Source of the DNA: PALSA-1004 sp041483135
GTDB taxonomy: Bacteria > Pseudomonadota > Gammaproteobacteria > Burkholderiales > SG8-41
Reading direction: 5' to 3'
Length of the DNA stretch: 34,270 bases
NCBI GenBank assembly: GCA_041483135.1
Contig: JBGPFE010000043.1
Location: 1 to 34,270 of the forward strand
Below are positions 1 through 8,416 of this stretch, one piece after another. A program made the translations under genes and the position numbers. Numbering within the stretch: position 1 is the stretch's first letter; the number at the start of each line of letters is the position of its first letter. Under the pieces are notes generated by a model, which was not told where the DNA came from, did no database searches, and saw only the letters and a list, made by a program, of their open reading frames with translations.

Positions 1-2
1 CC

Positions 3-3000
3 ACGGGGCTTACCGTTGCGAGCCTGGGTGCTGGCACGATCAAGGCGGGCGGGCTCACGGCGGCGAACACCGACCAGTTCGGCACGCTGACGTTGAATTC
101 GGCGAGCACGGTGACCTTTGAAGCCGTCTCGGTCGTGGGCTCCAGCCTAATTGTGAATGCCGGCAGCACCATCGCCATCGATGGCGGTGCCATCACCACC
201 ACGGCGGATCAAACCTACAGCGACGCCGTCGTTCTGGGTGCGGACACCACGCTCACTGGTGTGAACGTCACCTTAAGCAGCACCGTCAAGTCCGACGGCA
301 CCAACCGCAGCCTGACGGTGACCGACAGCGGCACCACCACCTTTGGCGGCGCCGTGGGCAGCGCCGTGGCCGGCGAGAAGCTCAGCAGCCTGACCGCGAA
401 CGGCGGCGGCACCACTGCGATCAACACCACCGGCATTACCACGACGGGAGCGCAGACCTACGATGATGCGGTGACTTTAGGCGCGGGCGGCGTGAGCACA
501 TTGACCAGTACGCTCGCGGGCGACATCACGTTCAATAGCACGGTCGATGGTCCGCAAGGGCTGACCGTCAACACCAGTGGCGACACGATCTTTGCGGCTG
601 CTGTGGGCAACACAACACCGCTCGCCAGTATTACAACGGATCTGGGCACTGGCGGTGGCACACAGGTCAACGGTGGGCTAGTTAAGACGGTTGGCAGCCA
701 AACCTTCAACGATCCCGTGACTGTAAATATCACCACCCCGACGACATTCAACGCGACCGACCCTGCCGCGACGATTGCATTCAACAGCACGCTTTCTGCC
801 GGGGCCAATGCGCTGATCATCAGCGCGGACGAGATCGACTTCAATGGCGGCCTCAATTCGGTAAGCGGCAACAGCACGATCCAACTGCAGCCGAACAATA
901 TCAACGCCGCGATCTGGATCGGCACTGCGGCAGACGTACCGCAAGGGCCGCACGCGAATGAACTCGACTTAACGACGGTGGACCTGGCCGCATTGAAAGC
1001 AGGATTTACGGGTACTGCACTAGTACAACCGGTGACCGTCGGGCAGAACGGCGGCAAGCACACGATTACGATTGGCGACGCTACGTTCAACGATTCAGTG
1101 CGTATTCAGGCGCCCGGTGCCGGCGGCAATATTCAATGGTTTACAGGTTTAGGCACGCCGACGCTTAACGCGCCTAACATTGATTTCAAGGTGCCGGGTC
1201 AAATATTCGCCGGCGGCATCGTGAACGCGCCAACTGGAACGCTAACAATTATCCAATCTGGCGGCATTGGTACGACTGCTAGCCCGCTGGTGACGCACGT
1301 GAGCAACCTCGAGGCCGCCAACAGCGGTAGCGGCGATGTGTACATCCAGAACGATCGCGACATAACCCTGGTCAACCAGTTCCAGAACAATGTGGCAGGC
1401 AACGTATTGTGGCTTGAGACGAATGGCTCCATCGACACCGGCACGGCCGCGGTGTCGATCGCCGGTGGGCCAGGCGGACAGATAGTGCTTACCGCTCACG
1501 ATCCCGTCGTCGGGCTGGACCTAGTCGGCCGCGCGAACATCATCGTCGGCACGGGCGGCAGCATCACGTCGAACGGCGGATTTATCGCGCTGCACGCGGC
1601 GGACAAGATCGACGTCAACGGCACCCTCACCTCGAACAATGGCAATATCGAGATAATCGCCGGTGCACGCAATGACAACGTTCTCTTTCCGACGATTACA
1701 CATATACCCGGGTTGCTCAATGGGCCGCTGACTCTGCCGGCAACCGAAGCGACTGGTGACTCAATTGGCAAGATTAAGCTGAACGCATTGGTCGATGCAG
1801 GTCCTGGCGCGCCCCTTACGCGCGGCAACGTCGTGCTGATTTCGGCGACGCAATGGGACGGCACCCCCCCCGCTTCCCTTACCAACGACGCCATAGTCCA
1901 GACAGCCGCTGGCGCCATACGCGCCAACGATCTCACCGCAGTAGCGCTGCGCGGATCGGGCGGCTCGGGTTTCGGCGGCGGGGCAATCAAGCTGAACGTT
2001 GCAGCGCCAACGTTGAATTCGACTGCGAACATCAATCTGTTCGCCTGTCCGGAAGCGGGTTGCCCGGATACGGCGCCGGTGCGGACGGGGGCCCCATTCG
2101 TGACCGCGCCGATGATTCAAGAAATCGCGGCCCCGCCGCTCGGAAAATATGCGGACGGCCCGTTGTTCTTTACCTCGAGCGGCACCAACATCTCCGGCGT
2201 CGGCACGGTGAACGATTTCATCGTGTACACCTTCGGGAACTATTCGCTCAGCGGCTCCACCATGTTTGGACGCAACTTGACGTTCGAGGGGAGCGGCGGC
2301 GACGTCGACATCAATCTGACGACTCTGATTGACGATAACCAAATCTCCGCGGGCGGCACGGTGAAATTCGTTCAGGGTGGCGACATCAGATACAACGCGT
2401 TCGCTGCCGGCGGAACGTTTGGAAGCTCGGCGTCGCCCTTATCGGGCCGCAACCTTGAGTTCAATGCGACAGGCAGCATCACTTTAGACAATTCGCTATA
2501 CATCAGCGCGACTGGTTCATTAGTGCTGAATGCCAATCAACCGATCAGTTTCATCACTTCCGTGCCGCCGGCGCCGCTGGGGCAACCGCTGCCGCCAAGT
2601 GGCACCGGCGACGTGATACTTCAAGGCAACCATGAAGTCGCCGTGGGCGGCGACTTTACGGTCAACGCGAGGAATCTGAGCGTACTGGGTGGGGGCGGTC
2701 TCGCTTTTAATCAGCAGGTCATCGGGGAGCGACTGAATGTTACCGGTACCCTCAACCTCAACCTTTCGAACAATATTGTCGTGCAGGCGGGTTTATCCAA
2801 CGCTAATTCAGACAGCGCTGCGATTATCCAAAACGGCAACGTAAACATTGGTTCTGCGGGCACCCCGGTAAACGGCCTGACGCTCATAGGGGGCACCAGC
2901 AACGTGGCCTTCGGCACTCGTCAGAATCAAATGTCTGATGCGAAGATCACGACGGCGGGGACAGTGAATATTTTCATCGGGGCTGGTGGTCTGAGCCTCA

Positions 3001-4088
3001 CGGGCGGGTCAGCGACCGTTGACTCGACTGCGACCAGTACGGCGACGGCTTCGGCGGTCGCCAATATCGAAGGCGGCACTATAGCGCTCAACGTCGCTGG
3101 TAACGTAGCGATAAACGGGGGCCCGGGCACTGTTGGGACACCGTGCGGTGTGGTCGGGGCGTGCGCACAGGGCGGGCTAGCAAGTTTGTTGACGGATATC
3201 GGAGCCAACGCTTCCGCCAACATTGTGTCGAATGGCGGATTAACTGCTATGGTCGGCGGCACCTTCACGATGGCTGGCGGTAAGGCGACCGCCGCCCCGA
3301 CGCCCGGAAACAACGCTCATGCGAGTGCAGCAGCCGTGTTCAAAGGGGCCTCTCTCGCGATGACCATCGGCAACGGCCTTACGCTGACCGGTGGCACCGC
3401 GAACGCAACCAGTAATGGTGGCGCGGGGACTTGTCTGGGTGCCGGGGGAACATGTTCGTCGGCGGCTGCGTTGCTTTCCTCGAGCGCGGACAAAACCATC
3501 ACCGTTACCAACGGCGATTTGACATTCACTGGTGGCACCGCGACCGCAACCAATGCGAAGGCGGTGGCTACGGCGCTTGCCGGAACAGATGCGGGTACAC
3601 AAATTACCCTTGCAAAGACGTTGATCGTCAAGACACTGAACGGAAAGATGACATTGGTTGGCGGGATCGAGACGATAGTCAACAAGGGTACGCCGAACGC
3701 TTCGGCACAGCTGCTGTCGGCCGGTCATATTGAGCTCGGCCAAAGTAACTTTGGGGCTGGTTTTGGACTGACCCTGAACGGCGGCTTGAAGTCGGGCATC
3801 TATCAGAATCTTGCAAGCTCCGGAACAATAGTGAAACTCGATTCCGGGACTACGAGCTCTTCGGGGTCGGCTGTTTATGTCCACCCAAATTGGTGTTTGT
3901 CCGGTACTGTGGGGTGCGTAGCTACAACGAATAACGGGGTTGCGTTCGTGCTCTCCGGCGCACCCCCGTCCAATCTCGATCCCCTCCAGGCGGGTCTTTT
4001 GAGCGCGCTTGCCACAGTTACCGGTAAGTCCTTGCCGGGGGCCACACCCCTGTCATCGACGGGCAAGCCCACCAATTATTGCAAGTGA
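3..4088 (+). CDS. TpsA-type filamentous haemagglutinin-like exoprotein, C-terminal part (5' end outside window)
   Basis: The frame is open from base 3 to the TGA at 4086-4088 (1,361 residues), so this is the C-terminal portion of a larger gene; the in-frame TTG at 93 is not a credible start. The product is almost entirely Gly/Ala/Thr/Asn/Val-rich short beta-strand repeats typical of secreted TPS right-handed beta-helices. The first 250 residues hold tandem QTY-DAV-LGA repeats, and residues of about 985-1245 hold LTGGTA repeats. Short Cys pairs occur at nt 2046/2061, 3144/3162, 3432/3453 and 3894/3915, and the last residues include another Cys (ending NYCK). No C-terminal beta-barrel is present, which argues for TPS rather than a classical autotransporter. 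Its TpsB partner is not visible. The next gene (Crp-like) starts 105 bases downstream. The class is secure; its ligand or adhesin function is unknown. Confidence 0.85.
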   Translation, partial: TGLTVASLGAGTIKAGGLTAANTDQFGTLTLNSASTVTFEAVSVVGSSLIVNAGSTIAIDGGAITTTADQTYSDAVVLGADTTLTGVNVTLSSTVKSDGTNRSLTVTDSGTTTFGGAVGSAVAGEKLSSLTANGGGTTAINTTGITTTGAQTYDDAVTLGAGGVSTLTSTLAGDITFNSTVDGPQGLTVNTSGDTIFAAAVGNTTPLASITTDLGTGGGTQVNGGLVKTVGSQTFNDPVTVNITTPTTFNATDPAATIAFNSTLSAGANALIISADEIDFNGGLNSVSGNSTIQLQPNNINAAIWIGTAADVPQGPHANELDLTTVDLAALKAGFTGTALVQPVTVGQNGGKHTITIGDATFNDSVRIQAPGAGGNIQWFTGLGTPTLNAPNIDFKVPGQIFAGGIVNAPTGTLTIIQSGGIGTTASPLVTHVSNLEAANSGSGDVYIQNDRDITLVNQFQNNVAGNVLWLETNGSIDTGTAAVSIAGGPGGQIVLTAHDPVVGLDLVGRANIIVGTGGSITSNGGFIALHAADKIDVNGTLTSNNGNIEIIAGARNDNVLFPTITHIPGLLNGPLTLPATEATGDSIGKIKLNALVDAGPGAPLTRGNVVLISATQWDGTPPASLTNDAIVQTAAGAIRANDLTAVALRGSGGSGFGGGAIKLNVAAPTLNSTANINLFACPEAGCPDTAPVRTGAPFVTAPMIQEIAAPPLGKYADGPLFFTSSGTNISGVGTVNDFIVYTFGNYSLSGSTMFGRNLTFEGSGGDVDINLTTLIDDNQISAGGTVKFVQGGDIRYNAFAAGGTFGSSASPLSGRNLEFNATGSITLDNSLYISATGSLVLNANQPISFITSVPPAPLGQPLPPSGTGDVILQGNHEVAVGGDFTVNARNLSVLGGGGLAFNQQVIGERLNVTGTLNLNLSNNIVVQAGLSNANSDSAAIIQNGNVNIGSAGTPVNGLTLIGGTSNVAFGTRQNQMSDAKITTAGTVNIFIGAGGLSLTGGSATVDSTATSTATASAVANIEGGTIALNVAGNVAINGGPGTVGTPCGVVGACAQGGLASLLTDIGANASANIVSNGGLTAMVGGTFTMAGGKATAAPTPGNNAHASAAAVFKGASLAMTIGNGLTLTGGTANATSNGGAGTCLGAGGTCSSAAALLSSSADKTITVTNGDLTFTGGTATATNAKAVATALAGTDAGTQITLAKTLIVKTLNGKMTLVGGIETIVNKGTPNASAQLLSAGHIELGQSNFGAGFGLTLNGGLKSGIYQNLASSGTIVKLDSGTTSSSGSAVYVHPNWCLSGTVGCVATTNNGVAFVLSGAPPSNLDPLQAGLLSALATVTGKSLPGATPLSSTGKPTNYCK
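195..740 (+). repeat. Three tandem beta-helix repeats (about 82 residues each) in the left TpsA
   Basis: The pattern T-x-G/D-x-Q-T-Y/F-x-D-A/P-V recurs with Gln codons near nt 207, 453 and 699, a spacing of about 246 bases. Each copy continues with a T-L-x-G strand, a FNSTV-like strand and a T-x-FxxAVG strand. The third copy is the most diverged. This is a repeat family commonly seen in betaproteobacterial haemagglutinin-like exoproteins. DNA identity between copies is modest, so these are old protein-level repeats rather than a recent duplication. Confidence 0.7.
2960..3740 (+). repeat. LTGGTA-type repeats with inserted cysteine loops in the left TpsA
   Basis: About five irregular repeats of roughly 45-65 residues share a core of G-x-L-x-L/F-T/V-GG-x-A followed by an Ala/Ser/Thr-rich stretch (cores near nt 2987, 3250, 3373, 3520 and 3650). 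Two copies carry a short loop with two cysteines: residues around nt 3144-3164 (C-x5-C, VGACAQ) and 3432-3455 (C-x6-C). The cores are consistent with successive beta-helix coils, with the Cys loops as protrusions. Confidence 0.6.
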
Positions 4089-4193
4089 TAACCGGGTTCA
4101 ATCGCATGGCGGGCGACGAAAAGAAGCGATAGGGTAGAATCCGCGGGATGTCCTGGTGACAGCAGCTAACGTATAACCAGAGGAAGACAACCG

Positions 4194-4865
4194 GTGAATC
4201 CGCAGATCCTGAAGACGGTCCCGCTGTTCTCGTCGTTGTCAGACGAGCAATTGCGCGTGCTGCAGCCATGCCTGCAGCAGCGCAGCTATCCCCGCAGCTC
4301 GTTCATACTGCGCGCCGGCGAGGAAACCGACGCGCTCTACATCATCCTGTCCGGCCGCGTCAAAGTCCTGATACCCGACGAGCAGGGACGCGAGGTGATC
4401 CTCGCGGTCATGGGGCCGAACGAATTCTTTGGCGAGATGGGCCTGCTCGACGATCAGCCGCGCTCGGCCAGCGTTGAGACGCTCGAGGCCTGCCAGATGC
4501 TGCGTTTTTCGAAGTCCGGATTTGTGGCTTGCCTGAAGGACAATTTCGATCTGGCGATGATCATCATCCGCAACCTGGTCAGGCGCCTGCGTGATGCCGA
4601 TCGCAAGATCGAAAGCCTTGCGCTGATCGACGTCTATGGCCGGGTTGCTCGCCTGCTGCTCGACCAGGCCGAGGAGATCGACGGCATGTGGATCGTGCGC
4701 AGTGCGCCGCCGAAACAGGAAATCGCGCGCATGATCGGCGCATCGCGCGAAATGGTCAGCCGCGTGGTCAAGGATTTGCAGCAGCGCGGCTATATCCGGG
4801 CCGAAAAACGCAAGGTTTTCCTGCTCGACAAGATCTCGATGGCCAAGCGGGCTTCGAGCAGTTAG
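4194..4865 (+). CDS. Crp/Fnr-family transcriptional regulator
   Basis: A 223-residue protein with an N-terminal cyclic-nucleotide-binding beta-roll (about residues 5-120), a long dimerisation helix (about 120-150) and a C-terminal winged helix-turn-helix. The phosphate-binding cassette is present: G80-E81 in FGEMGLL, then R90-S91 in PRSASV, as in cAMP-type members. There is no N-terminal Cys cluster, so it is not an FNR iron-sulphur sensor. The recognition helix has R185-E186 and R190, matching the R-E-x3-R residues with which E. coli CRP reads TGTGA. The start is GTG, 8 bases after a GAGGAAG ribosome-binding site. A possible -10 (TAGAAT, 4135-4140) lies upstream, but I see no convincing -35. 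Two CRP-like sites sit just downstream, in front of the FecR-domain gene. Family is certain; ligand and regulon are inferred. Confidence 0.93.
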   Translation: MNPQILKTVPLFSSLSDEQLRVLQPCLQQRSYPRSSFILRAGEETDALYIILSGRVKVLIPDEQGREVILAVMGPNEFFGEMGLLDDQPRSASVETLEACQMLRFSKSGFVACLKDNFDLAMIIIRNLVRRLRDADRKIESLALIDVYGRVARLLLDQAEEIDGMWIVRSAPPKQEIARMIGASREMVSRVVKDLQQRGYIRAEKRKVFLLDKISMAKRASSS

Positions 4866-4977
4866 GTTTGTTTTTTATTCGATATTCACGGGCGCCGTAA
4901 TGCTGACCTTTTGCGGCATACTAGTGACAAATAGCGGCAGTGAAATAAGTTACGGTTTTTGCAGGGTTAATTGACAT

Positions 4978-5027
4978 CGAGACGTATGTCACACCCGCGG
5001 ACTGCCGCAGGTGAGAACTATGTCACA
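4978..5027 (+). promoter_or_regulatory. Two direct Crp-like operator sites upstream of the FecR-domain gene
   Basis: Two 16-base sites match the CRP consensus TGTGA-N6-TCACA. The second (5012-5027, TGAGAACTATGTCACA) matches 9 of 10 consensus positions. The first (4978-4993, CGAGACGTATGTCACA) matches 8 of 10. They are identical to each other at 13 of 16 positions and sit 34 bases apart, about three helical turns. The neighbouring Crp-family protein keeps the R-E-x3-R reading residues. They could instead be enhancer sites for a sigma-54 activator, since they lie about 35 and 70 bases upstream of the -24 element. The 284-base gap from 4866 to 5149 contains no gene. Confidence 0.55.
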
Positions 5028-5046
5028 CGGCCGTAGTTTTCGTTTT

Positions 5047-5064
5047 CTGGCACAAGTCTTGCAG
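5047..5064 (+). promoter_or_regulatory. Predicted sigma-54 (RpoN) promoter for the FecR-domain gene
   Basis: The stretch TGGCACAAGTCTTGCA (5048-5063) closely matches the -24/-12 consensus TGGCACG-N4-TTGCW. The invariant GG (5049-5050) and GC (5061-5062) are separated by exactly 10 bases. The predicted transcription start is near 5074, giving a leader of about 76 nt. The leader contains a 6-bp hairpin (GCCGAC 5100-5105 with GTCGGC 5117-5122) just ahead of the ribosome-binding site. A weak sigma-70 -10 alternative (TATGAT, 5073-5078) lacks a good -35. Confidence 0.65.
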
Positions 5065-5149
5065 CATAATGCTATGATTTTTGTGTTAGGGAATAGGTTG
5101 CCGACCGCGCTTGACTGTCGGCGGCTCAACGGAAGGGAAGGAGACCGAC

Positions 5150-5848
5150 ATGCTAACGATTAGATTCTATTTGACCGGCTTGGTGATGGCTCTGCTGAGT
5201 GCGACCGGCGGCGCGGCTTTGGCGGCCGGCGCGGGCCAGGTCCAGCATTTGAGCGGGACAATGACCGTGCAGCGCCCGGACGGGACGGTGCGTATATTGT
5301 CGCAAAAATCCGAGGTCAATCCGGGCGAAGTGCTGACAACGCAGAAAGACAGCTACGCCCAGGTCAATTTCAGCGATGGCAGTTCGGTGACGCTGCGTCC
5401 GAATACCCAGATGAAACTCGAGTCCTACCAGTTCGTACAGGACAAGCCGCAGGAAGACAGCGCGTTTTTTCGCCTCATCAAGGGCGGACTGCGCACGGTG
5501 ACCGGCCTGGTCGGCAAACGCGGTAATCAGGACGCCTATCGCATCGGCACCAGCACCGCGACGATCGGCATACGCGGCTCCGGCGGCGATACGTTCCACT
5601 CCGGTGACAGCTTGGCGGGAGTCGTGCCTGGCGGCGAAAAAATTGCCGCCAACACAACGTTGCATACGACTTTTACGGGCAGCTACATCATGCAGAACGA
5701 GCATGGGTTCGAGCTCATCGGCGAAGGCGAGTGGGGCTCGACTGACGGCACGTCCAAACCAGTGAAGATCAAGGATCCGGGACTAAAGACGGACCTCTTG
5801 GGCCAAGTGCTGGATCAGCTGAGTGCCGGGAATTGCGTCGTCAAATAG
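5150..5848 (+). CDS. Secreted FecR-domain protein
   Basis: A 232-residue protein. The ATG at 5150 is preferred over the upstream in-frame TTG at 5111 because it follows AAGGAGA at good spacing and opens directly into a signal peptide (hydrophobic residues about 6-25, cleavage near the ALAAG segment). The mature part is a FecR domain: an opening strand G-x-V-x-x-L-S-G, the VNFSDGSSVTLRPNT segment (D/S-G-S-x-L/V-x-L-x-x-x-T hallmark), a LIKGGLRTVTG strand and the ATIGIRG motif. Unlike E. coli FecR there is no transmembrane helix after the domain and no sigma-factor gene beside it. It is therefore probably a periplasmic or surface-associated FecR-fold protein, not an anti-sigma factor. Proteins of this type are often near large exoproteins, but the function is unknown. 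A strong terminator ends the unit. Confidence 0.88.
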   Translation: MLTIRFYLTGLVMALLSATGGAALAAGAGQVQHLSGTMTVQRPDGTVRILSQKSEVNPGEVLTTQKDSYAQVNFSDGSSVTLRPNTQMKLESYQFVQDKPQEDSAFFRLIKGGLRTVTGLVGKRGNQDAYRIGTSTATIGIRGSGGDTFHSGDSLAGVVPGGEKIAANTTLHTTFTGSYIMQNEHGFELIGEGEWGSTDGTSKPVKIKDPGLKTDLLGQVLDQLSAGNCVVK

Positions 5849-5870
5849 CCCGCGGCTTTCAGGGCGTCAC

Positions 5871-5902
5871 GCAAAACCCCGCTGCGGCGGGGTTTTGCTT
5901 TT
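5871..5902 (+). terminator. Rho-independent terminator of the FecR-domain gene
   Basis: A perfect 12-bp inverted repeat, GCAAAACCCCGC (5871-5882) and GCGGGGTTTTGC (5887-5898), with a TGCG tetraloop and a short T run (5899-5902). It starts 22 bases after the FecR stop codon. The stem's own TTTT adds to the U-rich 3' side. This separates the FecR unit from ftsK. Confidence 0.92.
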
Positions 5903-6079
5903 GTGAGGGGTGTTTCATGAGTTGCCCCGGCGAACCGCGAGGACGCAGCTGCCATGATTTCGCTCGAATTTGGGGAGACACAGCCCTTAGCTAAACCAGT
6001 TTGTCTGCTTCATTGCATAACGCCTTGTTTTCAGAGATAAGACGGTCTTGGAATGAGTGCGTCGAGGGAGCTTTAGCGC

Positions 6080-6085
6080 TATAAT
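6080..6085 (+). promoter_or_regulatory. Candidate -10 element for ftsK
   Basis: A perfect TATAAT lies 29 bases upstream of the ftsK start codon, within GCGCTATAAT. The -35 region at optimal spacing (near 6057-6062) is poor. The rest of the 266-base gap from 5849 to 6114 holds the terminator above and otherwise shows no convincing gene. Confidence 0.5.
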
Positions 6086-6114
6086 CGGCCCACTTTGACA
6101 GCCACTCCCTGACC

Positions 6115-8415
6115 ATGCTGTTCAGCGCAAAAGCGGGCCCGAACCGCTCTGCCGAAAACCCGCTCCCGCCCAAAATCGCATCCCTGCTGCGGGAATCCTG
6201 GTGGCTCGCATTGGTGGCGCTGGCGCTGTATCTGACGCTGATCCTGTTCACTTTCGATAAAGCCGATCCGGGCTGGTCGCACAGCGCCAGCGTCGAGCAG
6301 ATCAGGAATTCGGGAGGCCGCGTCGGCGCCTGGCTGGCCGACATTCTGCTCTACGTCTTCGGGCTCTCCGGCTGGTGGTGGGTGGTTTTGTGCGCGTTTG
6401 TCGTACGCTGGAGCTTCCGGCGCATCGAACACATTGCGCCGGCCGACCGCCGGTCATATTTCGTTGCCGGCACCGGTTTTGCGGTCTTGCTTGTCGCAAG
6501 CTCGAGCATGGAGGCGCTGCGCCTCTACAGCCTGAAAGCGACGCTCCCGCTCGCGCCAGGCGGCATGCTCGGCGCGGGCTTGAGCGGTGCGCTGTCGAAA
6601 GCGATCGGCTACACCGGCGCGACACTGGTGTTGCTGGTGTTGATAGCGATCGGGCTGAGCCTGTTCACCGGTATTTCGTGGATCTCCTTTCTTGAGCATT
6701 TCGGCGGCTGGCTCGATACAGCCTACCAGTTCGGCAAGCGACGCTGGGCCGATTGGCAGGACCGCCGCGCCGGCGCCGTCGCGGTGATCGAGCGCGACGA
6801 GGTGGTCGGCGAAAGCAAGAAAAAACTGGAAATCCACGAGCCCATACGCATCGAGCCGCCGCCGGTCGAGATTCCAAAGTCGCCACGCGTCGAGCGCGAG
6901 AAACAGGTGCCGCTGTTCGAGAACCTGCCCGATTCGCCGCTGCCGCCGTTAAAACTGCTCGACGATGCGGAGAAAGCGCTCGCAGTGATCAGCACGGATA
7001 CGCTTGAGTTCACCTCGCGCCTGATTGAGAAAAAGCTGCTCGACTTCGGCGTCGAAGTGAAAGTCATCGCTGCCTACCCTGGGCCGGTGATCACGCGCTA
7101 TGAAGTTGAGCCTGCAGTCGGCGTCAAGGGCAGTCAGATCATCAATCTGGTGAGAGACCTGGCGCGCGCGCTGTCGGTGGTCAGCATCCGCGTTGTCGAA
7201 ACCATTCCCGGCAAAAGCTGTATGGGTCTCGAAATCCCCAATCCCGAGCGCCAGATCGTGCACCTGTCGGAAATCGTCAGCTCGCAGGTCTACGCCGACA
7301 TGAATTCGCCGCTCACGCTCGCGCTCGGCAAGGACATCGCGGGCAACCCGATTGTTGCCGATCTCGCGCGCATGCCGCACCTGCTGGTCGCGGGCACCAC
7401 CGGCTCGGGCAAATCGGTCGCGATCAACGCCATGATCCTGAGCCTGCTCTACAAGTCGCCGCCGGCACAGTGCCGGCTGATACTGGTCGATCCGAAAATG
7501 CTCGAGCTGTCGGTGTATGAAGGCATACCGCATCTGCTGACGCCGGTGGTGACCGACATGCGCCAGGCCGCCAACGCGCTCAATTGGTGTGTCTCGGAGA
7601 TGGATCGCCGCTACAAGATGATGTCGGCGCTCGGTGTGCGCAACATGGCGGGCTTCAACCAGAAGGTGCGCGACGCGGCAAAGTCCGGTAAGCCGATCCC
7701 GAACCCGCTGACGTCAACACCCGGCAGCCCCGAGCCGTTACACGAGATGTCGCTGATCGTGATCATCATCGACGAGCTTGCCGACCTGATGATGGTGGTC
7801 GGCAAGAAGGTCGAGGAGCTGATTGCGCGGCTGGCCCAGAAAGCGCGTGCTGCCGGCATCCACATGATTCTTGCGACGCAGCGCCCGTCGGTGGACGTGA
7901 TTACCGGGCTCATCAAGGCCAACATACCGACGCGCATCGCGTTCCAGGTTTCGGCGCGCGTCGATTCGCGTACCATCCTCGATCACATGGGCGCTGAGGC
8001 GCTGCTCGGGCAGGGCGATATGCTTTACCAGCCGCCGGGAGCCGGCTTTCCGCAGCGCGTGCATGGCGCTTTCGTCGCCGATCATGAGGTGCACAAAGTG
8101 GTGGGCTATCTGAAGAACCTGGCGCAACCGCAATACGTCGACGGCGTGCTGGAAGAACCGGCAGCCGAGGGCGAGGGTATGATGGCGCTGAATGGCGGTG
8201 GCGGCGGGGAATCCGATCCACTCTATGATCAGGCGGTCGCGATCGTGCTCAAGACGCGGCGGGCATCGATTTCGCTGGTGCAGCGTCATTTGCGCATAGG
8301 CTACAACCGCGCGGCGCGGTTGATCGAGCAAATGGAGCGCGCCGGCATGGTTTCAGCGATGCAGTCCAACGGCAACCGCGAAGTGCTGGTACCGGCCTCG
8401 ACGACCGAACAATAA
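6115..8415 (+). CDS. ftsK: DNA translocase FtsK (chromosome segregation at the division septum)
   Basis: A 766-residue FtsK/SpoIIIE protein. The N-terminal part (about residues 25-205) has four hydrophobic membrane segments that anchor it in the inner membrane. A short charged, Pro-rich linker follows (about 220-285), much shorter than the E. coli linker but usual for betaproteobacteria. The motor domain has Walker A GTTGSGKS (starting near residue 427) and Walker B IIIDE (D553-E554). The QRPSVDVITGLIKANIPTRIAFQV segment is characteristic of the family. The C-terminal about 65 residues form the winged-helix gamma domain that reads KOPS sequences. It pumps DNA toward dif and activates XerCD. 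It is the first gene of the ftsK-lolA-rarA block. Confidence 0.98.
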   Translation: MLFSAKAGPNRSAENPLPPKIASLLRESWWLALVALALYLTLILFTFDKADPGWSHSASVEQIRNSGGRVGAWLADILLYVFGLSGWWWVVLCAFVVRWSFRRIEHIAPADRRSYFVAGTGFAVLLVASSSMEALRLYSLKATLPLAPGGMLGAGLSGALSKAIGYTGATLVLLVLIAIGLSLFTGISWISFLEHFGGWLDTAYQFGKRRWADWQDRRAGAVAVIERDEVVGESKKKLEIHEPIRIEPPPVEIPKSPRVEREKQVPLFENLPDSPLPPLKLLDDAEKALAVISTDTLEFTSRLIEKKLLDFGVEVKVIAAYPGPVITRYEVEPAVGVKGSQIINLVRDLARALSVVSIRVVETIPGKSCMGLEIPNPERQIVHLSEIVSSQVYADMNSPLTLALGKDIAGNPIVADLARMPHLLVAGTTGSGKSVAINAMILSLLYKSPPAQCRLILVDPKMLELSVYEGIPHLLTPVVTDMRQAANALNWCVSEMDRRYKMMSALGVRNMAGFNQKVRDAAKSGKPIPNPLTSTPGSPEPLHEMSLIVIIIDELADLMMVVGKKVEELIARLAQKARAAGIHMILATQRPSVDVITGLIKANIPTRIAFQVSARVDSRTILDHMGAEALLGQGDMLYQPPGAGFPQRVHGAFVADHEVHKVVGYLKNLAQPQYVDGVLEEPAAEGEGMMALNGGGGGESDPLYDQAVAIVLKTRRASISLVQRHLRIGYNRAARLIEQMERAGMVSAMQSNGNREVLVPASTTEQ

Positions 8416-8416
8416 C

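Noticed and set aside
5111..5149. TTG start adding 13 residues to the FecR-domain protein
   Set aside because: It would place charged residues before the signal peptide and lies within a leader hairpin; the ATG at 5150 has the better ribosome-binding site.
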